DNA from: Paenibacillus sp. ACRRY
GTDB taxonomy: Bacteria; Bacillota; Bacilli; Paenibacillales; Paenibacillaceae
Reading direction: 5' to 3'
Assembly: GCF_022346995.1 (NCBI RefSeq)
Contig: NZ_JAKRNM010000001.1
Location: forward strand, 124,001-188,000
DNA length: 64,000 nt
This document shows, in pieces, positions 28,846-37,830 of this stretch; positions within the stretch are counted from its first letter, which is position 1; every line of letters begins with the position of its first letter. The notes under the pieces are model-generated. The model was given only the letters and a program-made list of their open reading frames with translations. It searched no databases and was not told the origin of the DNA. The translations under genes and the position numbers were made by a program.

Positions 28846-28850
28846 TTCCT

Positions 28851-30602
28851 TTATGAAGGATCCAGTTGTCTGTATAAAATTCGATAACCGTAAGGATCAA
28901 GCTTAATATTCATGATGCCATCTGTGGGAATAACGGGATCTTCGGTTAGAGCATCTCTCCAGTCCCTGGTTTCCATGGGGTGGGATAAAGTGCGTGCATC
29001 TGGTGTGTTATTCATCCAGACGGTAAAGTGAAGCTGGTCATCCATTCGCTCGTATACGATACAAGGATCGCTCTGATCCGCTTTCAGGAAGCGGAAGCGG
29101 CCTTTGCGAAGTGCCTCATTGCTTTTGCGCAGATCAATCATCAGCCGGTAGAAGTCATAGAGTTCCCGATCTTGCTTGGCAGGGTCCCATTCCATACATT
29201 TACGGCAATCGGGATCTCCTTCACCGCTGATGCCCACTTCATCTCCGTAGAAGATACACGGCGTACCGATGTAGGTAAACAGGAACACAACGGACAGTTT
29301 TAATCTCCGTTTGTCTTCACCGCATCGGGAGAGCAGGCGAGGTGTATCATGACTGCATAACATATTGAAGATCACTTCGTTGGTTTGTTGGGGATACCGC
29401 ATAATGAGTGACCCCATCTCATTTGCAAAATTGTAACCATCCATGGAACCGCAGAAGAACTCCAGGACTTTGTCGGCAAAAGGGTAGTTCATAACGGAAT
29501 CGAACTGGTCACCCATCAGCCAGGTCAGGGAATCACTCCAAACCTCGCCCACAATATAGGCTTCCGGGTTCGCAGTCTTAACTACTTTGCGGAAATCTCG
29601 CCAGAAGTGGTTATCCACTTCGTTGGCAACATCCAGTCTCCATCCGTCGAGCTTGATTTCCTTAATCCAGTATTCGGCGACATCGAGTAGATACTCTTTC
29701 ACTTCCGGATTGGCTGTGTTAAATTTCGGCATATTGCCATAGAAACCGAAGGTATCATAGGTGGGTATGCCATCCTTAAAGCGGACAGGGAATTCATTGA
29801 TATGAAACCAGTCCACATATTTGGATTGTTTTCCATTTCTCAGCACATCCTGAAAAGGCGGGAAATCTTCGCTGCAGTGATTAAAAACGGCGTCAAGCAT
29901 GACGCGGATACCACGCAAGTGGCATTCCTCTGCGACTTTTTTGAGCAGATCATTATCTCCAAAATGCGGATCAACTTTTTTATAATCAATGGTGTCATAT
30001 TTATGGTAGGAGTTGGCTTGAAATAGAGGGGTAAAATATATGGCATTGACGCCGAGTTTGGTTAGATCATCTAGATGATCGAGGACGCCTTGCAGATCTC
30101 CGCCAAAGTAATTATCCAGCTCGGGCGTTCCACCCCAGTGGTGAATTCCTTCCGGATTAAGAGCAGGATTACCGTTGGCAAATCGTTCGGTCATAATTTG
30201 GTAAAACACAGCTTCTTTGGCCCATTCGGGAACCTTGAACACATCAATTTCATGAATGTACGAAAATTCGTAATATCCTCCCGTAGGGAAGGGAGGTTCA
30301 CGGTGAATCCCATTGTCGGCCAGGAATACACTTTCATGACCTGCCGTGACACGAAAAATATAGGTAAGTCGCTTGAATTTAGGTTTAACCGCAGCCTCCC
30401 AGTAGTCGAACATGCTGTCAGAAGCAGCTTTTTCCAGTTGGATTTCCCTGTAGGTTCCGTCCCAATCATATTTATCACCGGTCAGTGCAGTCACATAGTC
30501 TACATCATCTCTCTTCGTACGTACACGCAGATGAATCGTAGACGTGTTGTAGGCGTAGGCCCACTTATCACGGGGAACGTGATACATCGCTTCGAGCAGC
30601 AT
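28851..30602 (-). CDS. GH13 neopullulanase / maltogenic amylase-type alpha-glycosidase
   Basis: Cytoplasmic alpha-glucan hydrolase, 583 residues, of the neopullulanase/cyclomaltodextrinase subfamily. N-terminal CBM34-type domain (about 1-120) that forms the active dimer in this subfamily, then the TIM barrel with DAVFNH (about 237-242), nucleophile Asp324 in GWRLDVANEVD, acid/base Glu353 in VGEVW and Asp419 in CSHDTPR. No signal peptide, so it most likely trims imported maltodextrins or glycogen. AGGAGGTGC precedes the ATG. An extended -10 (TGC-TATAAC) lies about 30 bases upstream. Confidence 0.9.
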   Translation of the reverse strand: MLLEAMYHVPRDKWAYAYNTSTIHLRVRTKRDDVDYVTALTGDKYDWDGTYREIQLEKAASDSMFDYWEAAVKPKFKRLTYIFRVTAGHESVFLADNGIHREPPFPTGGYYEFSYIHEIDVFKVPEWAKEAVFYQIMTERFANGNPALNPEGIHHWGGTPELDNYFGGDLQGVLDHLDDLTKLGVNAIYFTPLFQANSYHKYDTIDYKKVDPHFGDNDLLKKVAEECHLRGIRVMLDAVFNHCSEDFPPFQDVLRNGKQSKYVDWFHINEFPVRFKDGIPTYDTFGFYGNMPKFNTANPEVKEYLLDVAEYWIKEIKLDGWRLDVANEVDNHFWRDFRKVVKTANPEAYIVGEVWSDSLTWLMGDQFDSVMNYPFADKVLEFFCGSMDGYNFANEMGSLIMRYPQQTNEVIFNMLCSHDTPRLLSRCGEDKRRLKLSVVFLFTYIGTPCIFYGDEVGISGEGDPDCRKCMEWDPAKQDRELYDFYRLMIDLRKSNEALRKGRFRFLKADQSDPCIVYERMDDQLHFTVWMNNTPDARTLSHPMETRDWRDALTEDPVIPTDGIMNIKLDPYGYRILYRQLDPS

Positions 30603-30703
30603 GACAGCACCTCCTGTATCAAGATGAGTTATAGCATTACATAACCAAGCTAGACAGCAAATGAATCAAGAAAGGTTTACATAATTAGTAAATTTTTCAT
30701 TGT

Positions 30704-30717
30704 TTTCATCGTTTTCA
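30704..30717. promoter_or_regulatory. cre-like site upstream of the GH13 gene
   Basis: Read leftward TGAAAACGATGAAA matches TGWAANCGNTNWCA at 13 of 14 positions and lies about 100 bases before the GH13 start, near its likely promoter. Catabolite control of such amylases is common. Confidence 0.4.
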
Positions 30718-30767
30718 TTTCACAAGCATCTCCAGGTTAGGCCTGAATATACGTATGCAAAATAAAG

Positions 30768-30828
30768 AAAAGAGGTGTTTTCTGCAGACCGGGTGATATC
30801 CATCCAATCTGTAGAGAACACCTCTTTG
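30768..30828 (-). terminator. terminator of the leftward amidohydrolase gene
   Basis: Twenty-base stem (AAAGAGGTGTTTTCTGCAGA with its complement, two G-U pairs) around a 20-base loop; read leftward it runs into a T-rich tract. Confidence 0.75.
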
Positions 30829-30856
30829 GTTGTCCCTATATAACTCTAAACTTATA

Positions 30857-32032
30857 TTATCGTCGGGCCTGTTCAAACTCTGTTCGAATCGTTTGCAGCA
30901 GCTCAGGCTTCGATAGCACATCATAAGCTGTTGTGGCAAGTGCTTTTGCACCCAAGATCATGCCATCCAGTGCCCGTTCCTGTAATGCCAGATCGCGGAA
31001 TTCGATGGAATGAAGGGTGTGAACCTCATCAACGACCCGAATGTAAGGATGAATTGCGGGACAGCGTAAGGATACGTTACCGATATCCATGGAGCCATGA
31101 TCATCCCCGCTAACAATTTCCTCTTGTGGAATACCGAGTTCCATGAGGTTTTCACTGAACGCTGCAGATAAGGATTCATTGGTTACCATCTCATCATATG
31201 ACGTTTCATAATTGGAAGTCACAAGACGACAGCCTGTTTGGAGCGCAGAACCCTCGGCAATCTGTATGACACGCTGCGTTAGTGTATTAAGCTCTTTTCT
31301 GGTTGCGGCGCGTACGTAAAATTGGGCTGAAGCATAGTCTGGAATGATGTTGGCAGCTTGACCACCGCTATTAATAACACCATGGATCCGGACAGTACTT
31401 CTCACTTGCTGGCGGAATGCATTAATACCGTTAAATGTTTGGATGACGGCATCAAGAGCGTTGATTCCTTCATGCGGACTGGCCGCGGCGTGAGAGGATT
31501 TTCCGTGGAATTCAAATTGCACAGCATCAATGGCCAGAGAACTGCCTGATTTCTCATAAGCATAGTAAGGGTGGGCCATCAGTGCGATATCACAATCATC
31601 AAATAGACCTGCTTCAGCCATTGGAACTTTGGCGCCACGAGTTTCCTCCGCAGGTGTGCCGAAGACTTTTAGCGTTCCTCCAACTTCATCCAGAATGGAC
31701 TTTAGACCGACAGCAGCACCCAAGCTCATCATACAGATCAGATGATGGCCACAAGCGTGACCAATCTCGGGAAGTGCGTCGTATTCACACAACAGCGCTA
31801 TGGTTGGTCCGGTTTTGGCAGCAGCGTAGGTGCCGATAAAAGCCGTATCCAGTCCAAGTACGGGAGCTTCAACTTCGAAACCGTGAAATACCAGTTCTTC
31901 CTTTAAGCGGGCAGAAGCGAGATATTCCTCGTTCCCGAGTTCGGGATTGGCACCAATGTATGATGAAATCTCCTTAAAACGGGAAGCATATTGATCAATA
32001 ACCGACAAAATTTGTGATTTGGTATGTGTCAT
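30857..32032 (-). CDS. M20 family metallo-amidohydrolase
   Basis: Cytoplasmic aminoacylase-type peptidase of 391 residues. The metal-binding region LLCEYDALPEIGHACGHHL holds the bridging Cys and His ligands typical of the AmhX/HipO/YxeP group, and a dimerisation (lid) domain occupies about 180-290. Enzymes of this group remove acyl groups from amino acid conjugates. AAGGAGTTCACG lies right before the ATG at 32032; the frame is open to 32146 but that part lacks a start signal. It is divergent from an amino-acid ABC transporter, so it probably acts on the imported compound. A TGA-TATAAT extended -10 (32070-32078) serves it. Confidence 0.85.
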   Translation of the reverse strand: MTHTKSQILSVIDQYASRFKEISSYIGANPELGNEEYLASARLKEELVFHGFEVEAPVLGLDTAFIGTYAAAKTGPTIALLCEYDALPEIGHACGHHLICMMSLGAAVGLKSILDEVGGTLKVFGTPAEETRGAKVPMAEAGLFDDCDIALMAHPYYAYEKSGSSLAIDAVQFEFHGKSSHAAASPHEGINALDAVIQTFNGINAFRQQVRSTVRIHGVINSGGQAANIIPDYASAQFYVRAATRKELNTLTQRVIQIAEGSALQTGCRLVTSNYETSYDEMVTNESLSAAFSENLMELGIPQEEIVSGDDHGSMDIGNVSLRCPAIHPYIRVVDEVHTLHSIEFRDLALQERALDGMILGAKALATTAYDVLSKPELLQTIRTEFEQARR

Positions 32033-32130
32033 CGTGAACTCCTTATTGCAAAATGAAAATAATTTAGTCATTATATCATGTTTGCTTGATTTTTTCAGAA
32101 ACAAGTCAGGATTTGTAAGTTGAAAACTCA

Positions 32131-32159
32131 TTGCATAATCATGCATTGTACTTTATAAT
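32131..32159 (+). promoter_or_regulatory. promoter of the amino-acid ABC transporter, with an internal palindrome
   Basis: TTGCAT (32131-32136), 17-base spacer, TATAAT (32154-32159). The palindrome TGCAT-AATC-ATGCA (32132-32145) overlaps the -35 and could be an operator. Confidence 0.65.
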
Positions 32160-32213
32160 GACTCAGGCATCAACATGAGAAAGCACATAATGTATTGTAA
32201 GGGGAGAACAGGG

Positions 32214-33677
32214 TTGAAATTGATTAGTCGTTACACCATGATGCTGTTGACCTTTGTCGTTTTATTGACGGCGGCCGTTCCTTCGGCGCTGGCAAGTGGA
32301 ACTACGGGCACTTCAGACAGTAAAAAATTGGTGCTCGGCACGAGTGCCGACTTTGCACCATATGAATTCCATAAAGTCATCGATGGCAAGGATGAGATTG
32401 TTGGATTTGATATTGCCATTGCCAAAGAGATCGCTGCTGATTTGGGCGTAGAACTTGTAATAGAAGATATGGGTTTTGACGGCCTTCTGCCCGCATTGCA
32501 GAGTGGACGCGTGGATATTGTTATTTCGGGCATGACACCGACAGAGGACCGCAAGAAAAGTATCGACTTCTCGGATACCTATTATAAATCGAAACAAGTC
32601 ATCATGGTTCGCAATGAGGATAAAGACAAATACCCAACCATGGCTGAACTGGAAAATGAAAAGATTGGAGCACAAAAAGGTTCGATTCAGGAAACAATCG
32701 GACAGAAGATTCCTGGAGCCAAGCTGACGTCTCTTGATAAAATCTCGGACATTGTGCTTCAACTGCAAACTAAACGAATCAACGCTGCTATCGTTGAAGA
32801 TACAGTTGCCGCAGGATACCTGGATGATATGATCGGACTTGCTCCTGCAGTTCCGGACGAAGAGCAGGTAGCAGCAGCGATCGGTATTCGCAAAGGGAAT
32901 ACGGAATTGCTGAATGCCGTTAATGGTACGCTTGAACGACTGAAGAGCGAAAATAAAATTGACCAGATGGTAACGGAAGCCAGTCAATTAATGGCAGACC
33001 GTGAGGTCAAATCACCGAATATTTTTGAAGTATTCTGGCAATACAAAAGCTTCTATGCTACGGGGGTTGGTTATACCCTCCTATTGTCCGCACTTGGCGT
33101 AATCTTCGGGGTAATTATCGGTTTGATCATTTGCATGTTCCGGATGCATGATACTGTTATTTTGCGGTGGATTGGTACGGCATATGTGGAAGTCATTCGC
33201 GGTACGCCGATGCTTGTTCAATTGATGATTATTTATTATGGTCTTGCCTTGACATTTGGTATTACGTTCTCGCCTCTTCAGGCGGGTATCCTAACACTTT
33301 CCATTAACAGTGGTGCTTACCTTGCAGAGATCTTCCGTGCTGGGATTCAAGGGGTTGACCGGGGGCAACTGGAAGCAGCACGTTCGCTTGGGATGGGTAG
33401 AGGCGCGGCAATGAGATTTATTATTTTGCCACAGGCTTTCAAAGCTGTACTGCCTGCCATCGGTAATGAATTTGTAACCATTATCAAGGAATCATCCATT
33501 ATCTCGGTCATTGGTATGGTTGATATCATGTACCAGGCAAGTGTAGTCAAAAACATTACGTACCAAGGAATGAATCCGTTCCTTATTGCAGCAGCCATAT
33601 ACTTTGTATTGACATTCATTTTGTCCAAGCTGCTGGGTCGACTGGAAAGGAAGTTGAGTGCAAGTGATAGACGTTAG
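32214..33677 (+). CDS. amino-acid ABC transporter, substrate-binding domain fused to permease
   Basis: 487 residues joining two usually separate proteins. After a signal sequence ([18 protein letters not shown]) comes a polar amino acid-binding domain (about 36-262, with [17 protein letters not shown] and [15 protein letters not shown]), then a HisM/GlnP-type permease (about 275-480) with several membrane helices and the EAA loop ([27 protein letters not shown]). Such fusions are known in GlnP of Lactococcus and Streptococcus. The TTG at 32214 follows AAGGGGAG; the frame is open to 32175. The ATPase gene overlaps its end by 20 bases. Confidence 0.92.
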   Translation: MKLISRYTMMLLTFVVLLTAAVPSALASGTTGTSDSKKLVLGTSADFAPYEFHKVIDGKDEIVGFDIAIAKEIAADLGVELVIEDMGFDGLLPALQSGRVDIVISGMTPTEDRKKSIDFSDTYYKSKQVIMVRNEDKDKYPTMAELENEKIGAQKGSIQETIGQKIPGAKLTSLDKISDIVLQLQTKRINAAIVEDTVAAGYLDDMIGLAPAVPDEEQVAAAIGIRKGNTELLNAVNGTLERLKSENKIDQMVTEASQLMADREVKSPNIFEVFWQYKSFYATGVGYTLLLSALGVIFGVIIGLIICMFRMHDTVILRWIGTAYVEVIRGTPMLVQLMIIYYGLALTFGITFSPLQAGILTLSINSGAYLAEIFRAGIQGVDRGQLEAARSLGMGRGAAMRFIILPQAFKAVLPAIGNEFVTIIKESSIISVIGMVDIMYQASVVKNITYQGMNPFLIAAAIYFVLTFILSKLLGRLERKLSASDRR

Positions 33678-34389
33678 ACAATTATACAAATCCTACGATA
33701 AAAACGAAGTACTTAAAGGCATAGATGTGACGATTGGCAAGGGCGAGGTCGTTGTTGTGATTGGTCCTTCAGGATCAGGCAAGAGTACCTTCCTGCGCTG
33801 TCTTAACTTGTTGGAGCAGCCTACTTCAGGTGAGATTAATTTCGAAGGTGACTCCATTACGGATCACAAACACAACATTAATGCAACCCGGGAAAAAATG
33901 GGGATGGTGTTCCAGCACTTTAATCTGTTTCCGCATAAAACCGTGGAGCAAAACATTACGATTGCCCCGATTAAAGTCAAAAAGCAGTCTGCACAGGAAG
34001 CTAAGCAGATTGCCGAAGACTTGCTCAAAACCGTTGGGTTATTGGATAAAAAGGATGCTTATCCGAGTCAGCTGTCGGGAGGACAGAAGCAGCGGATTGC
34101 CATTGCCAGAGCGCTTGCGATGCAACCGCATGTGATGCTGTTTGACGAGCCGACGTCTGCACTTGACCCTGAAATGGTCGGTGAAGTGCTTGACGTTATG
34201 AAACGTCTGGCAGAAGGCGGCATGACCATGGTGATCGTTACCCACGAAATGGGCTTTGCTCGTGAAGTGGGTGATCGCATCATCTTTATGGATGGCGGTG
34301 TAATTGTGGAAGAGGGCACACCGGATGAAGTATTTGGTCAACCCAAGCATCCGCGTACACGTGACTTCCTCGGTAAAGTCTTGTCATAA
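33658..34389 (+). CDS. amino-acid ABC transporter ATP-binding protein
   Basis: GlnQ/HisP-type ATPase of 243 residues that powers the fused transporter just upstream. Walker [10 protein letters not shown] (about residues 35-43), signature [18 protein letters not shown], Walker [16 protein letters not shown] and switch VTHEM. It starts at GTG 33658, inside the end of the permease gene, behind AAGGAAG, so the two are translationally coupled. The substrate cannot be read; the divergent M20 hydrolase suggests an acylated amino acid. Confidence 0.94.
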   Translation: MQVIDVRQLYKSYDKNEVLKGIDVTIGKGEVVVVIGPSGSGKSTFLRCLNLLEQPTSGEINFEGDSITDHKHNINATREKMGMVFQHFNLFPHKTVEQNITIAPIKVKKQSAQEAKQIAEDLLKTVGLLDKKDAYPSQLSGGQKQRIAIARALAMQPHVMLFDEPTSALDPEMVGEVLDVMKRLAEGGMTMVIVTHEMGFAREVGDRIIFMDGGVIVEEGTPDEVFGQPKHPRTRDFLGKVLS

Positions 34390-34448
34390 CCTTAAATCAT
34401 GATCGAGTCAGCTGACCGTATTCAATTGAACTAACAGAATTCGAAATC

Positions 34449-34490
34449 AAACAGCCTTGTTAACATTACGTTAGCAGGGCTGTTTATTTT
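34449..34490 (+). terminator. terminator of the amino-acid ABC operon
   Basis: AAACAGCC and GGGCTGTTT arms with an inner GTTAAC/GTTAGC stem; T-rich tail. Confidence 0.75.
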
Positions 34491-34648
34491 GCATACATAA
34501 GTATCCAATTTCGTAAAAGTAACGTTTCTGTCATCGTTCCAGAGCTGCCTGGTCGCTCTTTATTATGAAAAATCCTTATTTTAAAGCAGTATAATGAGTT
34601 GTTTAGGACAGTTGGTAACATTTACTACGGACCCTGGTTACAAAATTG

Positions 34649-34657
34649 TGATATATT
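34649..34657 (+). promoter_or_regulatory. extended -10 promoter for the riboswitch leader
   Basis: TGATATATT forms an extended -10 just before the riboswitch aptamer, so transcription would begin at about its first base. The stretch 34491-34648 holds no other gene or signal that I can see. Confidence 0.5.
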
Positions 34658-34662
34658 GTTCC

Positions 34663-34836
34663 TGCCGAAACTTCCCGAGGAGGAAGTGTGGAGGATGTAA
34701 TGATGCAGACCGTGGAGGGGAAGATTGAAACGCACGCTGCTTGGGGTGAATTAGGGGTACATAACGCAAGACGAATGTAACAGAGTCCTATAGGGTGGTT
34801 TCCTCCATCCGAATCCGACAACTAACTTCGCAGGCA
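34663..34836 (+). promoter_or_regulatory. c-di-AMP riboswitch (ydaO-yuaA class)
   Basis: The leader carries the hallmark segments of the ydaO/yuaA RNA in order: a closing TGCC (34663-34666) pairing with GGCA (34833-34836), TTGGGGTGAAT (34741-34751), TAGGG with a GG...CC stem (about 34791-34806) and the near-invariant CCGAATCCGACAACTAAC (34809-34826) followed by TTCGCAGGC. This class binds cyclic di-AMP and lowers expression of potassium transport and wall hydrolase genes. The ribosome binding site of the wall gene begins five bases beyond the aptamer. No separate terminator hairpin lies between, so control may be translational or by folding of the last stem. Confidence 0.85.
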
Positions 34837-34854
34837 CAATGAGGGAGGAAGACC

Positions 34855-35529
34855 ATGATTAAGAAGAGAACTATAGCCAAAACAGCAACAGCCCTATTGA
34901 CAGCAGCAATGCTCATTCAGGCCGTTCCAGCTCACGCTGATTCTGTTCACGTGGCCAAAGAGGGGGATACCTTCTATACCTTATCGAAAAAATATGGAGT
35001 TGGACTGGACACACTTGTTAAAGCAAACAGTGATATTTCACCTTACAACATTTATGGTGGTTTGAAAATTACGATTCCTGGAAAAACAAACACGGCTTCG
35101 GCTGCTCCAGCAGCGAAGAGCTCTACGGATGCAAAAACAATTACGACTGCTAGCCTTGATGTAAATGCTGACGATAAAGTCGTTCAAGCATGGGGCAAAA
35201 CGTTTGATTACAGTAAGTCTGTTGAAGTGAAAGCAACAGCATACTCTGCGGCCGCTTCTGAAAATGGTGGATGGGGTGCAGTTGATTACTTCGGTAATCC
35301 ACTTGAACTCGGCACGATTGCAGTAGACCCTAGTGTGATCCCACTGGGTACAAAGGTTCTCGTTACAGGTCACTCCCATCCGGGGCTGCCTAAGCAGGCT
35401 TTTGTGGCTACTGCCCGGGATATCGGCGGGGCGATCAAAGGGAAACGAATTGATATTTTCATTCCTGGAAGCCAGAAGTCTGTGAGCACATTCGGTTTTC
35501 AGGATGTTGAACTTTATATCCTGAAATAA
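34855..35529 (+). CDS. secreted LysM and 3D-domain cell wall protein
   Basis: 224 residues with a signal peptide (cleavage after AHA, about residue 28), one LysM peptidoglycan-binding domain (about 31-76, VAKEGDTFYTLSKKYGVGLDTL), a Thr/Ala linker and a C-terminal 3D domain (about 123-223) with its three aspartates (Asp158 in AVDPSVIPLG, Asp189 in ARDIGGAIKG, Asp200 in RIDIF), related to MltA-type lytic transglycosylases and YocH/YuiC. It probably cleaves or remodels peptidoglycan. GAGGGAGGA precedes the ATG. The upstream c-di-AMP riboswitch fits, since that signal controls wall remodelling. Confidence 0.93.
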   Translation: MIKKRTIAKTATALLTAAMLIQAVPAHADSVHVAKEGDTFYTLSKKYGVGLDTLVKANSDISPYNIYGGLKITIPGKTNTASAAPAAKSSTDAKTITTASLDVNADDKVVQAWGKTFDYSKSVEVKATAYSAAASENGGWGAVDYFGNPLELGTIAVDPSVIPLGTKVLVTGHSHPGLPKQAFVATARDIGGAIKGKRIDIFIPGSQKSVSTFGFQDVELYILK

Positions 35530-35544
35530 ATATCAGCGCCAGTA

Positions 35545-35600
35545 AAAGGGTGCCTTTATGACACGACTAACGTGAAATAAGGGTACCCTTTGTCTTTTTT
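35545..35600 (+). terminator. terminator of the wall hydrolase gene
   Basis: AAAGGGTGCCTTTAT pairs with ATAAGGGTACCCTTT; followed by TGTCTTTTTT. Confidence 0.75.
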
Positions 35601-35656
35601 AAAACGTAAGTTTGTTTGCTTAATAACAATATGTGTTTCGCCTACTAAGCTGCGTA

Positions 35657-36448
35657 TTATTTGCTTTTTGGCATTTGCAGCATTTCGTCCAAAGTCACCA
35701 GATTGAAGCCCCTGCACCGCAATTCATCTATAATCTCCGGAAGTGCTCCAATGGTACCCGACAGATTGGAGCCCACGCCTCCGCCCGCATGTTGAAGAAT
35801 GATGGAGCCTGGCTTGACTGCTGATAAAACATTCTGCTTCACTTGCTCTTTGCTGAGGCCTTTCCAATCCAGCGAATCGACATTCCAGTTGACGATACTG
35901 TATTGTTGTCTTGCGGCCCATTGCAATTGTTTCTCATTAATGTCCCCATATGGAGGGCGAATCATTTTCGGTGTATACCCGGCCAGTTTACGAATAATGT
36001 CACCGGTATGTAGAATTTGTTTGCGAAAAGCATTCAAAGACAGCTTACTGAATTCAGGGTGGTTGTAACTATGGTTTCCAACAATGTGACCTTCCCCAAC
36101 GATCCGTTTGACGAGGTCGGGATGTTTCTCTGCCCGGTTGCCGACAATAAAAAAAGTCGCTTTGACATTATATTTCTTCAAAATATCCAGTACCTGCGGA
36201 GTGAAGCGCGGATCAGGCACATCATCAAAAGTCAGTGCTACCTGTCTGGTCGAAGGACCATTGGTCTTGAACGTATCGGCATATTTCTGCCTTAGCTGAC
36301 CGAGGGTCAGCTGTTCATCTTCAGATAAGTCTGGCTTTGCAGCAGGGATACTATCTGGAACGGGTTTTGCCAGCAGTTGTCCAGGTGCATAACTTCCACT
36401 CATAAATATAAGGATCAGCATGGAGAATGCGATGAGGCGAATACGCAT
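35657..36448 (-). CDS. polysaccharide deacetylase (NodB domain), exported
   Basis: 263 residues. An N-terminal signal peptide or membrane anchor (IAFSMLILIFMSGSYAPG) is followed by a NodB/carbohydrate esterase 4 domain (about 67-255): motif 1 TFDD (Asp75 catalytic base, Asp76 metal ligand), motif 2 HSYNH (His126, His130 metal ligands), motif 3 RPPYGDIN, and the last motif around ILQHAGGG. Removes acetyl groups from N-acetylglucosamine or N-acetylmuramic acid in peptidoglycan or chitin; the exact substrate is unknown. Divergent from the LpdD-like gene. Confidence 0.92.
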   Translation of the reverse strand: MRIRLIAFSMLILIFMSGSYAPGQLLAKPVPDSIPAAKPDLSEDEQLTLGQLRQKYADTFKTNGPSTRQVALTFDDVPDPRFTPQVLDILKKYNVKATFFIVGNRAEKHPDLVKRIVGEGHIVGNHSYNHPEFSKLSLNAFRKQILHTGDIIRKLAGYTPKMIRPPYGDINEKQLQWAARQQYSIVNWNVDSLDWKGLSKEQVKQNVLSAVKPGSIILQHAGGGVGSNLSGTIGALPEIIDELRCRGFNLVTLDEMLQMPKSK

Positions 36449-36599
36449 GATATAGCCTCCTTTGTCAAATTGCGTTCTCTTTGGTATGCCCGCGGAGATG
36501 GTCCATTATGCATAATGTGAGAAGTTTCATTGTCCGATCCGGTTGATAAGGCTCATAATTCCACCATTACATATACACACAAAGGATGGGTGGATTAGG

Positions 36600-36941
36600 A
36601 TGAGTACGTATGATTTGAAATCAGTTCATTTGCAGGTCATCGAAGCTGGAGAAGATAAGATATTTTTGGTCACGGGTGGGAAAGCTCATATAGGAGCTGT
36701 GGCGACCTTTTACCCGGAAAGAGAACGTGTGGTGGGAACAGCAGTCCATATTCCCGGGCATAAGGAACAGGAATTATGCGAGCGGCTTGCACGTAAGGCA
36801 GCAAATTCTCTCAAGGTGACCGTCACCGTTATTATGGGCATACATTTTGACCCCATTACACGCATGCAGATCGATGAGATCGTACAGACGGCGGAAAAGC
36901 TGCTCGATGATCATTTAACCCTGGTGAATGATACAAAATAG
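36600..36941 (+). CDS. LpdD-like small protein (prenylated-flavin chaperone family)
   Basis: 113 residues from the ATG at 36600, which follows GGATGGGTGG; the longer frame from 36543 has no start signal. The pattern HIGAV...PGHKEQELCERLARKAA...TVIMGIHFD..TRMQIDEI resembles the LpdD / gallate decarboxylase subunit D domain, which in other bacteria matures UbiD-type decarboxylases that use prenylated FMN. No ubiD, ubiX, lpdB or lpdC lies in this window, so the partner is elsewhere or the protein has another role. Assignment from memory of the motif, not from a search. Confidence 0.55.
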   Translation: MSTYDLKSVHLQVIEAGEDKIFLVTGGKAHIGAVATFYPERERVVGTAVHIPGHKEQELCERLARKAANSLKVTVTVIMGIHFDPITRMQIDEIVQTAEKLLDDHLTLVNDTK

Positions 36942-36991
36942 TAGATTTTAGGTGAATCTGAATCGTGTTTTATGATTTTTTTTGGTAAAAT

Positions 36992-37017
36992 TGAAACGGA
37001 ATGAAGGTTACCACGTA
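36992..37017 (+). promoter_or_regulatory. SigW-type ECF promoter of the pspA operon
   Basis: TGAAAC (36992-36997), exactly 16 bases, CGTA (37014-37017): a full match to the Bacillus SigW consensus, 46 bases before the pspA start. SigW controls pspA in B. subtilis, which supports it. Confidence 0.8.
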
Positions 37018-37063
37018 TGTATGATTATATACAAGATGTAAATCGACTAGGAGGAATACCATA

Positions 37064-37735
37064 ATGTCCATTTTCAAACGTTTGCGTGATTTAACGATGT
37101 CTAACATTAATGCCATTATTGACAAGGCAGAAGATCCAATCAAAATGACGGATCAATATATCCGTGATATGCAGGAAGATCTGGAAGATGCCGAGAAGGC
37201 TGTTGCTCAACAAATCGCGATTGAGAAAAAATTCAAGCAGCTGTTCGAAGAACAGGAAGCATTGGTGAAAAAACGTGAGGAGCAAGCTCATACCGCTGCA
37301 CGTGCACAGAACATGGATCTGGCACGCCGGGCTCTGGAAGAGAAAAAAGCTGCCGAAGTAAAAATGGCGGAATACAAAACAAGCTATGATCAGAACAAGG
37401 CGTCGGCAGACAATCTGCGCGGCAAGCTGGATGAGATGCGTAAGCAATTGACACAAATGAAAAACAAGCGTGAAACGCTGGTAGCGCGTTACAACGCAGC
37501 AAAAGCACAAACCGAAATCAACAAAGCGCTGAACGGATTCAGCTCCGACACAGCAAGTGCTGGCATGAAACGTATGGAAGAGAAAATGATGCAAATGGAA
37601 GCACAGGCTGAAGCGAGCAACGAGATGTCTTCCAAAGGAAAATCACTTGATGAAGAGTTCGAGAAACTCGGCAAGGATCAGGCCGTTGAAGATGAACTGG
37701 CGGCACTCATGAAGCAGTACGAAAATAAGAACTAA
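37064..37735 (+). CDS. pspA: PspA/IM30 family membrane-stress protein
   Basis: 223-residue, almost wholly helical coiled-coil protein of the PspA/IM30/ESCRT-III family. The N-terminal amphipathic helix (MSIFKRLRDLTMSNINAIIDKAEDP) is the membrane-binding part, followed by long charged coiled coils (about 30-150) and a shorter C-terminal helix. Members coat and repair stressed membranes. GGAGGAATACC precedes the ATG. It leads an operon with DUF350, DUF4178 and DUF4247 genes, a known pspA neighbourhood in Firmicutes, under the SigW-type promoter. Confidence 0.93.
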   Translation: MSIFKRLRDLTMSNINAIIDKAEDPIKMTDQYIRDMQEDLEDAEKAVAQQIAIEKKFKQLFEEQEALVKKREEQAHTAARAQNMDLARRALEEKKAAEVKMAEYKTSYDQNKASADNLRGKLDEMRKQLTQMKNKRETLVARYNAAKAQTEINKALNGFSSDTASAGMKRMEEKMMQMEAQAEASNEMSSKGKSLDEEFEKLGKDQAVEDELAALMKQYENKN

Positions 37736-37760
37736 ACCTTGCATCTTAAGCAGGGTTCCT

Positions 37761-37794
37761 AGCGGAGGAGAGACAGTGTTTCTCCTTCGCTTTT
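37761..37794 (+). terminator. partial terminator between pspA and the DUF350 gene
   Basis: AGCGGAGGAGA and TCTCCTTCGCT arms (one G-U pair) followed by only TTTT. Probably leaky, making pspA the most abundant message of the operon. Confidence 0.55.
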
Positions 37795-37830
37795 AAATGC
37801 GGTTCATGTTGATAAGTGGGGGCTGTGTAA

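Noticed and set aside
34700..34780. 26-codon frame with a GGAGG-like start in front of the LysM-3D gene
   Set aside because: It lies wholly inside the riboswitch aptamer, whose sequence is fixed by RNA folding, so the frame is probably incidental.
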